A stretch of 36,917 bases of DNA, from contig NZ_JACXIY010000054.1 of assembly GCF_014705655.1 (NCBI RefSeq), positions 1-36,917 of the forward strand, given 5' to 3'. Under the pieces are notes generated by a model. The model was not told the DNA's origin. It searched no databases and saw only the letters and a program-made list of their open reading frames with translations. Position numbers and translations under genes: made by a program. The stretch is from Paenibacillus arenilitoris (GTDB lineage Bacteria > Bacillota > Bacilli > Paenibacillales > Paenibacillaceae). Numbering within the stretch: the first letter of the stretch is position 1; every line of letters begins with the position of its first letter. This document shows positions 1 through 6,867 of the stretch, piece after piece.

Positions 1-91
1 CAACCCCGAAGGATTAACTCCGCTCGACTTGCATGTATTAGGCACGCCGCCAGCGTTCGTCCTGAGCCAGGATCAAACTCTCCATATTGGT
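1..91 (-). rRNA. 16S ribosomal RNA, 5' end (partial)
   Basis: Read on the minus strand, this is the start of a bacterial 16S rRNA: GAGAGTTTGATCCTGGCTC followed by the conserved AGGACGAACGCTGGCGGCG and the CATGCAAGTCGAGCGG block before helix 6. The gene runs off the left edge of the window, so only about 90 nt are present. The mature 5' end is placed about 7 nt before GGAGAG by analogy with B. subtilis and is approximate. An rrn operon after lysS matches the lysS-rrnJ order of B. subtilis. Confidence 0.95.
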
Positions 92-125
92 GTTTGATGA
101 CTCATTTCTTTGTATCGCTTTTCCA

Positions 126-184
126 TTAATCCATGTGGATTAACGGGGCAGTTTCACTCGTTGTTCAGTTTTCAAAGAACAAGC
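126..184 (-). promoter_or_regulatory. rRNA leader: antitermination/processing-type sequence
   Basis: The minus strand carries GTTCTTTGAAAACTGAACAA (about 161-180), a stretch seen in leaders and spacers of Bacillales rRNA operons, followed by a TTAATCC-atgt-GGATTAA hairpin (126-143) before mature 16S. The role in antitermination or processing is inferred from position and resemblance. Confidence 0.5.
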
Positions 185-226
185 TTTTCTATCACGTCGG
201 CGCTATGTCTCAGCGGCGACTTTGAT

Positions 227-256
227 AATATATCACGTTTGCCTATTCGATTGCAA
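227..256 (-). promoter_or_regulatory. rRNA operon promoter (predicted)
   Basis: The minus strand shows TTGCAA (251-256), an 18-bp spacer and TATATT (227-232), about 140 nt upstream of mature 16S. The -35 is 4/6 and the -10 5/6 of consensus. It is the best candidate rrn promoter in the gap, since it lies downstream of the terminator of the preceding gene. Confidence 0.55.
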
Positions 257-295
257 GCTTTTTTTTCGATCATAATAAATGGTCGATCGTTCCGC

Positions 296-331
296 AAAAA
301 AACAAGCCAAACGCCCTAGGGCGCCGGCTTG
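296..331 (-). terminator. Rho-independent terminator of the transglutaminase-like gene
   Basis: The minus-strand transcript forms CAAGCC...GGCTTG with an inner GCCCTAGGGC palindrome, followed by seven T. It lies 15 bp after the stop of the 346-1152 gene and insulates it from the rRNA promoter. Confidence 0.85.
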
Positions 332-345
332 TCCGGACTCGCTAA

Positions 346-1152
346 TCAATATTGTCTATTCGGCGTATATTTCGCTGAATCTTTTATTAACTCGACTTTC
401 TTCTTGCTCTTCTTCAGTCCGGCGTCGACCGTCGTATCAACCGTTATCCACTTCCCGTTCAACCATACCTCATTCCAAGCGTGATAGACTTCCACATAGG
501 CCGACTCCCCCATCACGAGCTTGGTCGGAATGTTTATGCTGCGGAGCATGGCCGCGAACAACGATGCGTAGCCGTAGCAGATCGCTTTCTTGGTTTTGAG
601 CGTATTGTCGATGTTCGGGAGGTAATCGTCTGGCACCTTCGCCGCCAATTGATCGTCATATTTAATATTGGTAATGATATAGTCGTGAATGGCTTTGATC
701 TTCTCGGTATCGGTTTTTAGTCCTTTCGTCAGCTCCTTGGCCTTGACGGCCGCGACGCCGGAGCTTGTCCAAGCAATATTTTGCACCGAGTTCAGAAAAA
801 CCTTCTGGTTCTCTTTCATGTTCAGCTTGACGGTTTCTTTCTTAACGACCTTGTACTTCGTGCCCGATACGTGCTCGAGCAAAGAAACCGTGTACTCGCC
901 GTTGCCGAGCTGCAGAGGGAAAAATTCCTCCTTCTTCCCGGCCGTCAAGTTGTATGTATACTTCTCCGAGCCTTTGGCGATCATCAGCTTCGTCTTTACT
1001 TTGGCTTTCACGGCGTACTTGACGGAGACGATTCCCTCCGCGAGCCCGGCTTGATTCAGCCATTCCGAGCCGCTCGCGGCAGACGCCGCGCTTACGTTCA
1101 TGGCAGCGAATAAAAGAAATGCGGATACGACGAGCAAAATAAATTTGCGCAC
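346..1152 (-). CDS. Secreted transglutaminase-like (cysteine peptidase fold) protein
   Basis: The 268-aa product has an N-terminal signal peptide (residues 1-25, RK followed by a hydrophobic run, cut near ASAAS), a central region of no recognised family, and a C-terminal transglutaminase-like domain. The domain shows a Cys-His-Asp triad: Cys192 in KKAICYGYA, His224 in VYHAWNEVW and Asp239 in WITVDTTVD. Such domains can be proteases, protein cross-linkers or cell-wall enzymes; the substrate cannot be told here. The start is a GTG 8 nt after GAAAGGAG; a longer reading from ATG at 1185 would run through the riboswitch 3' half and is rejected. The gene is monocistronic, sits between lysS and the rRNA operon, and is preceded by a c-di-GMP-I riboswitch, so its output probably follows c-di-GMP level, as for surface or biofilm functions. 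Confidence 0.85.
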   Translation of the reverse strand: MRKFILLVVSAFLLFAAMNVSAASAASGSEWLNQAGLAEGIVSVKYAVKAKVKTKLMIAKGSEKYTYNLTAGKKEEFFPLQLGNGEYTVSLLEHVSGTKYKVVKKETVKLNMKENQKVFLNSVQNIAWTSSGVAAVKAKELTKGLKTDTEKIKAIHDYIITNIKYDDQLAAKVPDDYLPNIDNTLKTKKAICYGYASLFAAMLRSINIPTKLVMGESAYVEVYHAWNEVWLNGKWITVDTTVDAGLKKSKKKVELIKDSAKYTPNRQY

Positions 1153-1167
1153 AAATAAAACTCCTTT

Positions 1168-1241
1168 CGGCGGCCAGGCTGCCATCCATTCGGAAGGCCC
1201 TATAGCTTTGCGTCCCTGCCTTTCGACAGGTTTGCCATTAT
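1168..1241 (-). promoter_or_regulatory. Cyclic di-GMP-I riboswitch (GEMM)
   Basis: The minus strand reads ATGGCAAACC, then a CCTGTC-GAAA-GGCAGG hairpin with the typical GAAA tetraloop, then GGACGCAAAGC, a GGGCCT segment, and ATGGCAGCCTGGCCGCCGAA. This matches the GEMM-I consensus in order: GGCAAACC, GAAA loop, GGACGCAAAGC, GGCCU, GGCAGCCnGG, and a closing GCC. The closing 3' strand ends at CCG, directly followed by the AAAGGAG ribosome binding site, so ligand-dependent folding of P1 could control translation; no terminator with a T-run is seen between aptamer and start codon. Whether c-di-GMP turns the gene on or off is not readable. Confidence 0.92.
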
Positions 1242-1262
1242 CGTATAAGCTTTATTAGTTCT

Positions 1263-1290
1263 ATCTTACCATAGGAATCTATCATTTCAA
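1263..1290 (-). promoter_or_regulatory. Promoter of riboswitch and transglutaminase-like gene (predicted)
   Basis: TTGAAA (1285-1290), 16-bp spacer, TAAGAT (1263-1268) on the minus strand. Transcription would start near 1256, about 15 nt before the riboswitch P1 stem. Confidence 0.6.
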
Positions 1291-1346
1291 TACGAAAACC
1301 GAAAAATTGCTCAAAATTTGGTAGGTTTTATTCCCCTTCAAAAATA

Positions 1347-1380
1347 GAAAAACCGCCATGCCTGCAAAGGCCGGGCGGTT
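1347..1380 (-). terminator. Rho-independent terminator of lysS
   Basis: On the minus strand AACCGCC(cggcc)...(ggcat)GGCGGTT forms a stem of at least 7 bp followed by five T, just after the lysS stop codon. Confidence 0.88.
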
Positions 1381-1394
1381 ATATCCATTTAGCT

Positions 1395-2900
1395 CTATTC
1401 GCTGCGCTGATCTCTCATATGAGGGAACAGCAGCACGTCGCGGATCGACGGCGAGTTGGTCAGCAGCATGACCAGACGGTCGATGCCGATGCCGAGGCCG
1501 CCGGTCGGCGGCATGCCGTATTCCAGCGCGCGGATGAAATCGTCGTCCATTTCATGCGCTTCGTCGTTGCCTTGCTCGCGTTCGACGAGCTGCGATTCGA
1601 ACCGCTCGCGTTGATCGATCGGATCGTTCAGCTCGGTGAAGGCGTTCGCGTGCTCGCGCGCGACGATGAACAGCTCGAACCGGTCCGTGAAGCGAGGGTC
1701 GGTCTCGCTCTTCTTCGCAAGCGGCGAAATCGCTACCGGATGGCCGGTTACGAACGTCGGCTGAATGAGCGTATGCTCGCAGAATTGCTCGAAAAACGCA
1801 TTCACGATATGACCGAACGTCATGTGCGGGTCGACGGCGACCTTATGTTCCTTCGCCAGGCGATGCGCCTCTTCATCGCTCATCTGAACGTTGAAATCGA
1901 CGCCCGTCGTCTCCTTGACGAGGTCTACCATCGATACGCGGCGCCACTGCGGCGTCAGATCGACTTCGTAGTCCTGGTATTTGATTATCGTCGTGCCTAA
2001 TACCTCTTGCGCGATATGCGCGATCAGATTCTCGGTTAACGACATGATGTCCTTATAATCGGCATAGGCCTCATACAGCTCGATCATCGTAAACTCCGGA
2101 TTATGGCGCGTCGAAATGCCTTCGTTCCGGTATACGCGCCCGATTTCGTAGACTTTCTCCAAACCGCCCACGATGAGACGCTTCAAATGAAGCTCGATCG
2201 CGATCCGCATGTACAGCTGCATATCCAGCGCGTTGTGGTGCGTGATGAACGGCTTCGCCGCCGCGCCGCCCGCAATGGCGTGAAGCGTCGGCGTTTCGAC
2301 CTCCAAATAACCGCGGGAGTCCAGGTAACGGCGCATCGATTGAATGATTTTGGAACGGGTGATGAACGTCTGCTGTACGTCCGGATTGACGATCAAGTCC
2401 ACATAGCGCTGACGGTAGCGAAGCTCGACGTCTTTCAAGCCGTGATATTTGTCGGGCAGCGGAAGCAGCGATTTCGTCAACACTTCGACATCGAGCGCCT
2501 TAACCGAAACCTCGCCCGTGTTCGTCTTGAACACGACGCCGCGAACGCCGACGATATCCCCGATGTCGAGCATGTCGAACGCGGCGAATTTGTTCTCTTC
2601 GACGGTATCCTTGCGAACGTAGATTTGAATTTTGCCGCTTAAATCCTGAATGTGCGCGAAGCCCGCCTTGCCCATTCCGCGCTTCTGCATGATCCGGCCG
2701 GCGATGCTGACCTTGACCCCTTGCGCTTCCAGCTCCTCTTTCGTCTGCTCTTCATAGGCTTGTACAATATCTTTGGCGTTATGAGTGCGTTCGAATTTGC
2801 GTCCGAAAGGATCGACGCCCAAAGCCCGAAGCTCATCCAGCTTGTCTCTGCGTATTTGCAGAAGCTCGCTCAGCTCCTGCTCGTTGTTCTCATGTTCCAC
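1395..2900 (-). CDS. lysS: Lysyl-tRNA synthetase, class II
   Basis: The 501-aa enzyme charges tRNA-Lys with lysine using ATP in the cytoplasm. The N-terminal OB-fold anticodon-binding domain (about residues 35-145) contains GRIMQKRGMGKAGFAHIQD. The class II catalytic core follows: motif 1 around RSKIIQSMRRYLDSRGYLEVETP, motif 2 with YEIGRVYRNEG and RHNPEFTMIE, and motif 3 with GLGIGIDRLVMLLTN near the C-terminus. Length is normal for the family. The start is a GTG 8 nt after AAGGAG; a longer frame reaching 2969 runs into the greA terminator hairpin and is unlikely. A hairpin-T5 element separates it from greA, so it may be expressed partly by read-through. It lies upstream of an rRNA operon as in B. 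subtilis. Confidence 0.97.
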   Translation of the reverse strand: MEHENNEQELSELLQIRRDKLDELRALGVDPFGRKFERTHNAKDIVQAYEEQTKEELEAQGVKVSIAGRIMQKRGMGKAGFAHIQDLSGKIQIYVRKDTVEENKFAAFDMLDIGDIVGVRGVVFKTNTGEVSVKALDVEVLTKSLLPLPDKYHGLKDVELRYRQRYVDLIVNPDVQQTFITRSKIIQSMRRYLDSRGYLEVETPTLHAIAGGAAAKPFITHHNALDMQLYMRIAIELHLKRLIVGGLEKVYEIGRVYRNEGISTRHNPEFTMIELYEAYADYKDIMSLTENLIAHIAQEVLGTTIIKYQDYEVDLTPQWRRVSMVDLVKETTGVDFNVQMSDEEAHRLAKEHKVAVDPHMTFGHIVNAFFEQFCEHTLIQPTFVTGHPVAISPLAKKSETDPRFTDRFELFIVAREHANAFTELNDPIDQRERFESQLVEREQGNDEAHEMDDDFIRALEYGMPPTGGLGIGIDRLVMLLTNSPSIRDVLLFPHMRDQRSE

Positions 2901-2933
2901 TTCTTCATCTCCTTGATACGTTCGGGAACGTTC

Positions 2934-2958
2934 AAAAAGCTTCCGACAAGGAAGCTTT
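2934..2958 (-). terminator. Terminator/attenuator between greA and lysS
   Basis: The minus strand reads AAAGCTTCC-ttgtc-GGAAGCTTT followed directly by further T: a 9-bp stem, 5-nt loop and T-run, about 20 nt after the greA stop and 34 nt before the lysS start codon. No clear promoter was seen between this hairpin and lysS, so partial read-through is the simplest reading. Confidence 0.75.
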
Positions 2959-2979
2959 CCGATCCGCACCTAGCAAACC

Positions 2980-3456
2980 TTATTTTTTGATATCGATAAT
3001 TTTGTATTGAATAATGCCGACAGGTACGCTGACTTCTACGACCGTTCCTTTTTTCTTGCCCAAAATCGCTTTGCCAACCGGGCTTTCGTTCGAAATCTTG
3101 TTCTGCAGCGGATCGGATTCGGCCGTGCCGACGATAGAATATTCCATCGTGTCGCCATACTCCAAATCTTCCACCGTTACGATCGAACCGATGCTTACCG
3201 TATCGATATCAATGTCGTCGTTATTTATAATACGCGCGTTGCGCAGCATTTTCTCAAGGGTAATAATGCGGCCTTCGATAAAAGCCTGCTCGTTCTTCGC
3301 GTCCTCGTACTCCGAGTTCTCGCTAATATCGCCATATCCGATCGCAATCTTAATACGCTCCGCCACTTCACGACGTTTGACCGACTTCAGGTTCTCTAAT
3401 TCGTCTTCGAGCTTGCGCAGCCCTTCTTGAGTCAGAATGATTTGCTTATCGTTCAT
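2980..3456 (-). CDS. greA: Transcription elongation factor GreA
   Basis: The 158-aa protein rescues backtracked RNA polymerase by stimulating its intrinsic transcript cleavage. The N-terminal antiparallel coiled coil spans about residues 1-78 (LTQEGLRKLEDELENLKS, then ISENSEYEDAKNEQAFIEGRI with the acidic tip residues), followed by the FKBP-like C-terminal domain (SIGSIVTVEDLEYGDTMEYSIVG ... SPVGKAILGKKKGTVVEV). Length and both halves are typical. AGGAG lies 11 nt before the ATG. It has its own consensus promoter at 3595-3624 and a roughly 130-nt leader. Confidence 0.97.
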   Translation of the reverse strand: MNDKQIILTQEGLRKLEDELENLKSVKRREVAERIKIAIGYGDISENSEYEDAKNEQAFIEGRIITLEKMLRNARIINNDDIDIDTVSIGSIVTVEDLEYGDTMEYSIVGTAESDPLQNKISNESPVGKAILGKKKGTVVEVSVPVGIIQYKIIDIKK

Positions 3457-3594
3457 CTTTCCGATTCTCCTGTCGTGTGACTTATTTTCATACCTTGTAT
3501 GAATTCACTGATACCTAATATATTACGCTTCGTTGCCATCATACCTAAGCTGTTGGAAGCGCGCTCGTGATGTGCGGTTTGATTATATTGCAAG

Positions 3595-3624
3595 ATTATA
3601 TTGCAAAGGTACCCTGAATGTCAA
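3595..3624 (-). promoter_or_regulatory. greA promoter (consensus sigma-A)
   Basis: The minus strand has a perfect TTGACA (3619-3624), an 18-bp spacer and a perfect TATAAT (3595-3600). The -10 lies in a tandem duplication of TTGCAATATAATC, so a second TATAAT is present at 3582-3587. Confidence 0.85.
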
Positions 3625-3641
3625 TCAAAGCCAGACGATCC

Positions 3642-3658
3642 AGTGAAACCGTTTCACT
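3642..3658 (-). promoter_or_regulatory. Perfect 17-bp palindrome upstream of greA promoter
   Basis: AGTGAAAC-c-GTTTCACT is a perfect inverted repeat with a 1-nt centre, 17 bp upstream of the greA -35 box. It has the form of a dimeric repressor or activator site, but I do not recognise the regulator. Confidence 0.4.
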
Positions 3659-3671
3659 ATCTCCTTGTGCA

Positions 3672-3699
3672 ACAGAAGCCGCATGATTGCGGCTTTTGT
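3672..3699 (-). terminator. Probable terminator after dusB
   Basis: Both strands form AAGCCGC-6 nt-GCGGCTT, extendable by ACA/TGT with one mismatch. On the minus strand the following bases (CTGTTGC) are only weakly U-rich. It lies about 60 bp after the dusB stop, at the end of the folate operon. Confidence 0.5.
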
Positions 3700-3758
3700 C
3701 TAACGGTGTCGGATTACGCCTGCGACAAGCATGAGCCGCCGCCGATCTATATTCGAAA

Positions 3759-4802
3759 TCAGTGGGCGATCCCCTCGGCTGAGTGCGATTCCCCTTCCGA
3801 AGCGGTGCCCGCTGCATGAAATTCCGAGCCTTCTTCAAGCGACCTCACATAGTTCTCCAGAATCGCTACCATCCGGTCCCGTCCCGTCTCTTCCATAATG
3901 ACGTCCTTCACGCGCGCGCCGCCCGGCAGCCCCTTCAAGTACCATGCCAGATGCTTGCGCATCTCGCGCACGGCAACCGGTTCGCTCTTGAGCGCGATCA
4001 ACCGGTCCAGGTGCAAAATGGCGACCTCCATCTTCTCGCGCGGGGTCGGATCGCCAAGCAGCTCGCCGTTCGTCAAATATTGGATCGTCCGGTACAGCAT
4101 CCACGGATTGCCGAGCGCGCCGCGGCCGATCATGACGCCGTCGCAGCCCGTGTGCTCGAGCATGCGCTTCGCGTCCTCCGGGGAAAATACGTCGCCGTTC
4201 CCGATGACGGGGATGGATACCGCATCCTTAACATCCTTTATAATGTCCCAATTCGCCTTGCCCGTATACAGCTGCTCGCGGGTACGTCCATGCACGCTGA
4301 CGGCTTTGCCTCCCGCGCGCTCCACGGCCTGCGCGTTCTCGACCGCATAGATATGCTCATCGTCCCAGCCGATGCGCATCTTCACCGTTACCGGCTTCTG
4401 CACGGCGTCCACGACAGACGATACCATCTCGTAAATTTTGTTCGGATCGAGCAGCCAGCGGGCTCCCGCATCGCATTTGGTCACCTTCGGTACCGGACAG
4501 CCCATATTGATATCGATTATATCCGCGTTGGTCTGCCGGTCGACGACCTTGGCCGCCTCGACGAGCGACTCCCGGTCGCCCCCGAAAATTTGCAGGCTGA
4601 GCGGCTTCTCCCGCTCGTCTACGAACAGCATCTCCATCGTCCGTTTGTTTCCGTGCAAAATCGCCTTGTCGCTTACCATCTCCGCGCAGACAAGGCCTGT
4701 TCCGAACTCTTTGGCAATCAATCGAAAAGCCGGGTTGCACACGCCTGCCATCGGCGCCAGCACCACTCTGTTCTTCATCTCGATGTCTCCGATTTTCAGC
4801 AT
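3759..4802 (-). CDS. dusB: tRNA-dihydrouridine synthase B (DusB/YacF)
   Basis: The 347-aa flavoenzyme reduces uridine to dihydrouridine in tRNA with FMN and NADPH. It is a TIM barrel with VVLAPMAGVCNPAFR at the N-terminus (FMN-binding loop), the DusB signature DIINMGCPVPKV-type segment with the catalytic Cys in NMGCPVPKVTK, KMRIGWD, SVHGRTREQLYTG and IGNGDV, and a phosphate-binding MIGRGALGNPWM, followed by a helical C-terminal domain. The last 20 or so residues are low-complexity and unconserved. It is the last gene of the pab-fol operon, 34 bp after the small regulator gene, in the order folK-yazB-yacF-lysS of B. subtilis. Confidence 0.95.
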   Translation of the reverse strand: MLKIGDIEMKNRVVLAPMAGVCNPAFRLIAKEFGTGLVCAEMVSDKAILHGNKRTMEMLFVDEREKPLSLQIFGGDRESLVEAAKVVDRQTNADIIDINMGCPVPKVTKCDAGARWLLDPNKIYEMVSSVVDAVQKPVTVKMRIGWDDEHIYAVENAQAVERAGGKAVSVHGRTREQLYTGKANWDIIKDVKDAVSIPVIGNGDVFSPEDAKRMLEHTGCDGVMIGRGALGNPWMLYRTIQYLTNGELLGDPTPREKMEVAILHLDRLIALKSEPVAVREMRKHLAWYLKGLPGGARVKDVIMEETGRDRMVAILENYVRSLEEGSEFHAAGTASEGESHSAEGIAH

Positions 4803-4836
4803 GTCGCTCCTAGCTCCTTTTCACTTATTTCTCGAA

Positions 4837-5049
4837 TTATTCGCGATCATCGGACATCAGTTCCTCGTAGCTGATGCCGAGCGTTTTGGCAATATGGCCC
4901 AGCAGCTTCGGGTCCGTTCGCCTCGTCCCGCGCTCGAGCGAGCCGAGCACGGCCACCGATACGCCAAGCTCCTTGGCCAGCTCTTGCTGAGTGTAGCCCT
5001 TCAGCTTCCGAAAGGCTCTGACGCGCTGCGCCAATTGATTGTTTTCCAT
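4837..5049 (-). CDS. Small XRE-family helix-turn-helix protein (YazB-like)
   Basis: The 70-aa protein is almost entirely one Cro/C1-type HTH: LRAFRKLKGYTQQELAKELG (helices 1-2), VSVAVLGSLERGTRRTDPKLL (recognition helix) and LGISYEELM. Such proteins bind DNA as dimers. It begins 49 nt inside the end of folK, in another frame, and is embedded between folK and dusB, the position of yazB in B. subtilis. Its target is unknown; its retention inside the folate operon suggests co-expression rather than clear autoregulation. AAGGAAGG lies upstream of the ATG. Confidence 0.88.
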   Translation of the reverse strand: MENNQLAQRVRAFRKLKGYTQQELAKELGVSVAVLGSLERGTRRTDPKLLGHIAKTLGISYEELMSDDRE

Positions 5050-5555
5050 AACGTAATGCCTTCCTTTCCATTCCGAAGCGCCGCCTCGGACGCTGCCTCC
5101 ACCCGCTCCCTCAGCGGATGCGCGGCATCGAGCACGTCATTCAGCGGCACCAGCACGAACGACCGCTCCATCATGCGCGGATGGGGCAGCGTCAGCTCCT
5201 CTTGATCCATTCTGACATTATGATATAGGAGGAGATCGAGGTCAATGGTTCTCGGTCCCCAACGTATTTCCCTGACTCGTCCGAGCTGCTGCTCGATGGC
5301 CAGAAGCTGCCGAAGCAGCCCGATCGGCTCGAGGGACGTCGTTACCGCAAGCGCCATGTTCAGAAAAGGCGGCTGCTCGGTGTACCCGACCGGATCGGTC
5401 TCGTAAATGCCCGATATTCGGCCCACTTCGATAGCGGGGTGCGCGTCGATCAGCGCGATCGCCTTCCGCAGCAGGCGCTCGCGGTCTCCCATGTTGGAGC
5501 CGAGAGCGACGTAGGCTTCCGCCCAAGCGCCGTCACGCGGGAATTGATCGTCCAT
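5001..5555 (-). CDS. folK: 2-amino-4-hydroxy-6-hydroxymethyldihydropteridine pyrophosphokinase (HPPK)
   Basis: The 184-aa kinase transfers pyrophosphate from ATP to 6-hydroxymethyl-7,8-dihydropterin, the step before FolP. Family motifs are in order: YVALGSNMGDRE, SGIYETDPVGYTEQPPFLNMA, IEQQLGRVREIRWGPRTIDLDLLLY (with the Mg-binding DLDLL acids) and LPHPRMMERSFVLVPL. It overlaps folB upstream by 23 nt and the small regulator downstream by 49 nt, so translation is probably coupled. The C-terminal 20 residues lie in the overlap and are not typical of the family. Confidence 0.95.
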   Translation of the reverse strand: MDDQFPRDGAWAEAYVALGSNMGDRERLLRKAIALIDAHPAIEVGRISGIYETDPVGYTEQPPFLNMALAVTTSLEPIGLLRQLLAIEQQLGRVREIRWGPRTIDLDLLLYHNVRMDQEELTLPHPRMMERSFVLVPLNDVLDAAHPLRERVEAASEAALRNGKEGITLWKTINWRSASEPFGS

Positions 5556-5919
5556 CGGGATCCCGCTTTCTGCGCAGCTCGACCGTGACTCCGTCGAAGT
5601 GGATGTCGAACGGCGGATGCGGCTTCGTTACTCGAACCGTCACTTCATTTACCATAGTATAAGCCTCCAATACCCGCGATGCAACGTGGCCCGTCAACGC
5701 TTCGATTAATTGAAAAGGAGGCCCTTCCACGATCGCTTTGGCAAACGCGTGAATTTCGGCGTAATTGATCGTGAAGGCGAGATCGTCGGATTGCGCCGCC
5801 TTCTCCAGATCCATGAGGAGCTCGATATCGACGAAAAATTGCTGGCCCAGCTTGTTCTCTTCCGGAAACACGCCGTGATAGCCGTAAAATTTCATTCCTT
5901 TAATGATCATTCTATCCAA
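5533..5919 (-). CDS. folB: Dihydroneopterin aldolase
   Basis: The product of about 128 aa cleaves 7,8-dihydroneopterin to 6-hydroxymethyl-dihydropterin and glycolaldehyde, feeding FolK. The signature IIKGMKFYGYHGVFPEENKLG is at the N-terminus, with the conserved Glu in INYAEIHAFAKAIVE, LIEALTGHVASRVLE, and VTVRVTKPHPP at the C-terminal third. The start is uncertain: a GTG at 5928 has GGAGA only 1 nt away, whereas a TTG at 5919 sits 9 nt from GGAGA and gives the family-like N-terminus (M)DRMIIKG. I chose 5919. Confidence 0.93.
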   Translation of the reverse strand: MDRMIIKGMKFYGYHGVFPEENKLGQQFFVDIELLMDLEKAAQSDDLAFTINYAEIHAFAKAIVEGPPFQLIEALTGHVASRVLEAYTMVNEVTVRVTKPHPPFDIHFDGVTVELRRKRDPDGRSIPA

Positions 5920-5966
5920 TTCGTTCACTCTCCGATCCGTAGATGAGGAATAACGGGTGCCGTCCG

Positions 5967-6821
5967 TCAGCCTCGGTAGACGATGGCGTCGGTCATCAGC
6001 GCGGTGCGCTTCATCGCGCGGACGTCGTGCACGCGCACGATCTGGCAGCCGTGCGCGATCCCGAGGGCGACGGTCGCCGCCGTCCCCTCCGCGAGCTCTT
6101 CCACCGGCAGGTTCAGCGTCTGCCGGATGAACCGCTTGCGCGAGGTGCCGAGCAGCACCGGATAGCCGAGCGCCGTCAGGTCCGATAGGCGGCCGAGCAG
6201 CTCGAGGTTGTCCTCGTACGTTTTGGCGAAGCCGATGCCGGGATCGAGCCAGATCCGGTCGTCGGCTACGCCGGCCGCGCGGGCGATGGCGACACTGCCT
6301 TGCAGGTCGGCGAGCACGTCCGGGACGAGGTCGTTGTAGTCCCGGGCGTGGCGGTTATGGCTGGCGATCACGGGGCAGCCGTATTCGGCCGCGACGGCGG
6401 CCATATTGGGGTCTCCCTTGAGGCCCCAGATGTCGTTGATGATATGCGCGCCGGCTTCCAGCGCGCCGCGGGCCGCTTCCGCCTTGTAGGTGTCGATCGA
6501 AATCGGCACATGAGGCAGCGCTTCCCGCAAGGCCCGGATGACGGGCACGATGCGCCGAAGCTCTTCCGCAAGCGGTACCGGCTCGAAGCCGGGACGCGTC
6601 GATTCGCCGCCGACGTCAATGATGTCGGCCCCTTCCTTCACCATAGCCCGCGCGTGCGCGACCGCGGCGTCCAGCTGCGTATAACGCCCGCCGTCCGAGA
6701 AGGAGTCGGGCGTAGCGTTCAATATTCCCATAATTAACGTGCGCTCCCCGAGCTCAAGCTTCACGCCCTCGCCCAGGTCGTACGCGCGCTTCCAGAATTC
6801 AGGCTTTCGGTTCATGCCCAT
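5967..6821 (-). CDS. folP: Dihydropteroate synthase
   Basis: The 284-aa TIM-barrel enzyme condenses 6-hydroxymethyl-dihydropterin pyrophosphate with p-aminobenzoate; it is the sulfonamide target. Motifs in order: MGILNATPDSFSDGGRY, ADIIDVGGESTRPGFEPV, VPISIDTYKAE, HIINDIWGLKGDPN, IWLDPGIGFAKTYEDN, YPVLLGTSRKRFI and a final IVRVHDVRAMK. All known substrate-binding loops are present. Two in-frame ATGs (6821, 6815) are possible starts; AGGA lies upstream. PabB/A/C are upstream and FolB/K downstream, which completes the branch from chorismate and pterin. Confidence 0.96.
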   Translation of the reverse strand: MGMNRKPEFWKRAYDLGEGVKLELGERTLIMGILNATPDSFSDGGRYTQLDAAVAHARAMVKEGADIIDVGGESTRPGFEPVPLAEELRRIVPVIRALREALPHVPISIDTYKAEAARGALEAGAHIINDIWGLKGDPNMAAVAAEYGCPVIASHNRHARDYNDLVPDVLADLQGSVAIARAAGVADDRIWLDPGIGFAKTYEDNLELLGRLSDLTALGYPVLLGTSRKRFIRQTLNLPVEELAEGTAATVALGIAHGCQIVRVHDVRAMKRTALMTDAIVYRG

Positions 6822-6867
6822 TCACCGCCAATTCCTATCGTTGTCGCGGAAAAGTCCCTTCCCGCGC

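Noticed and set aside
2901..2979. T-box leader for lysS
   Set aside because: The gap is only 79 nt and lacks the T-box sequence; the hairpin is a plain terminator.
3601..3819. 72-aa plus-strand frame in the greA-dusB gap
   Set aside because: It overlaps the greA promoter, palindrome and dusB terminator, has no ribosome binding site and no similarity to a known family.
3783..4874. 363-aa plus-strand open frame opposite dusB
   Set aside because: Antisense shadow of dusB running past its ends; no domain.
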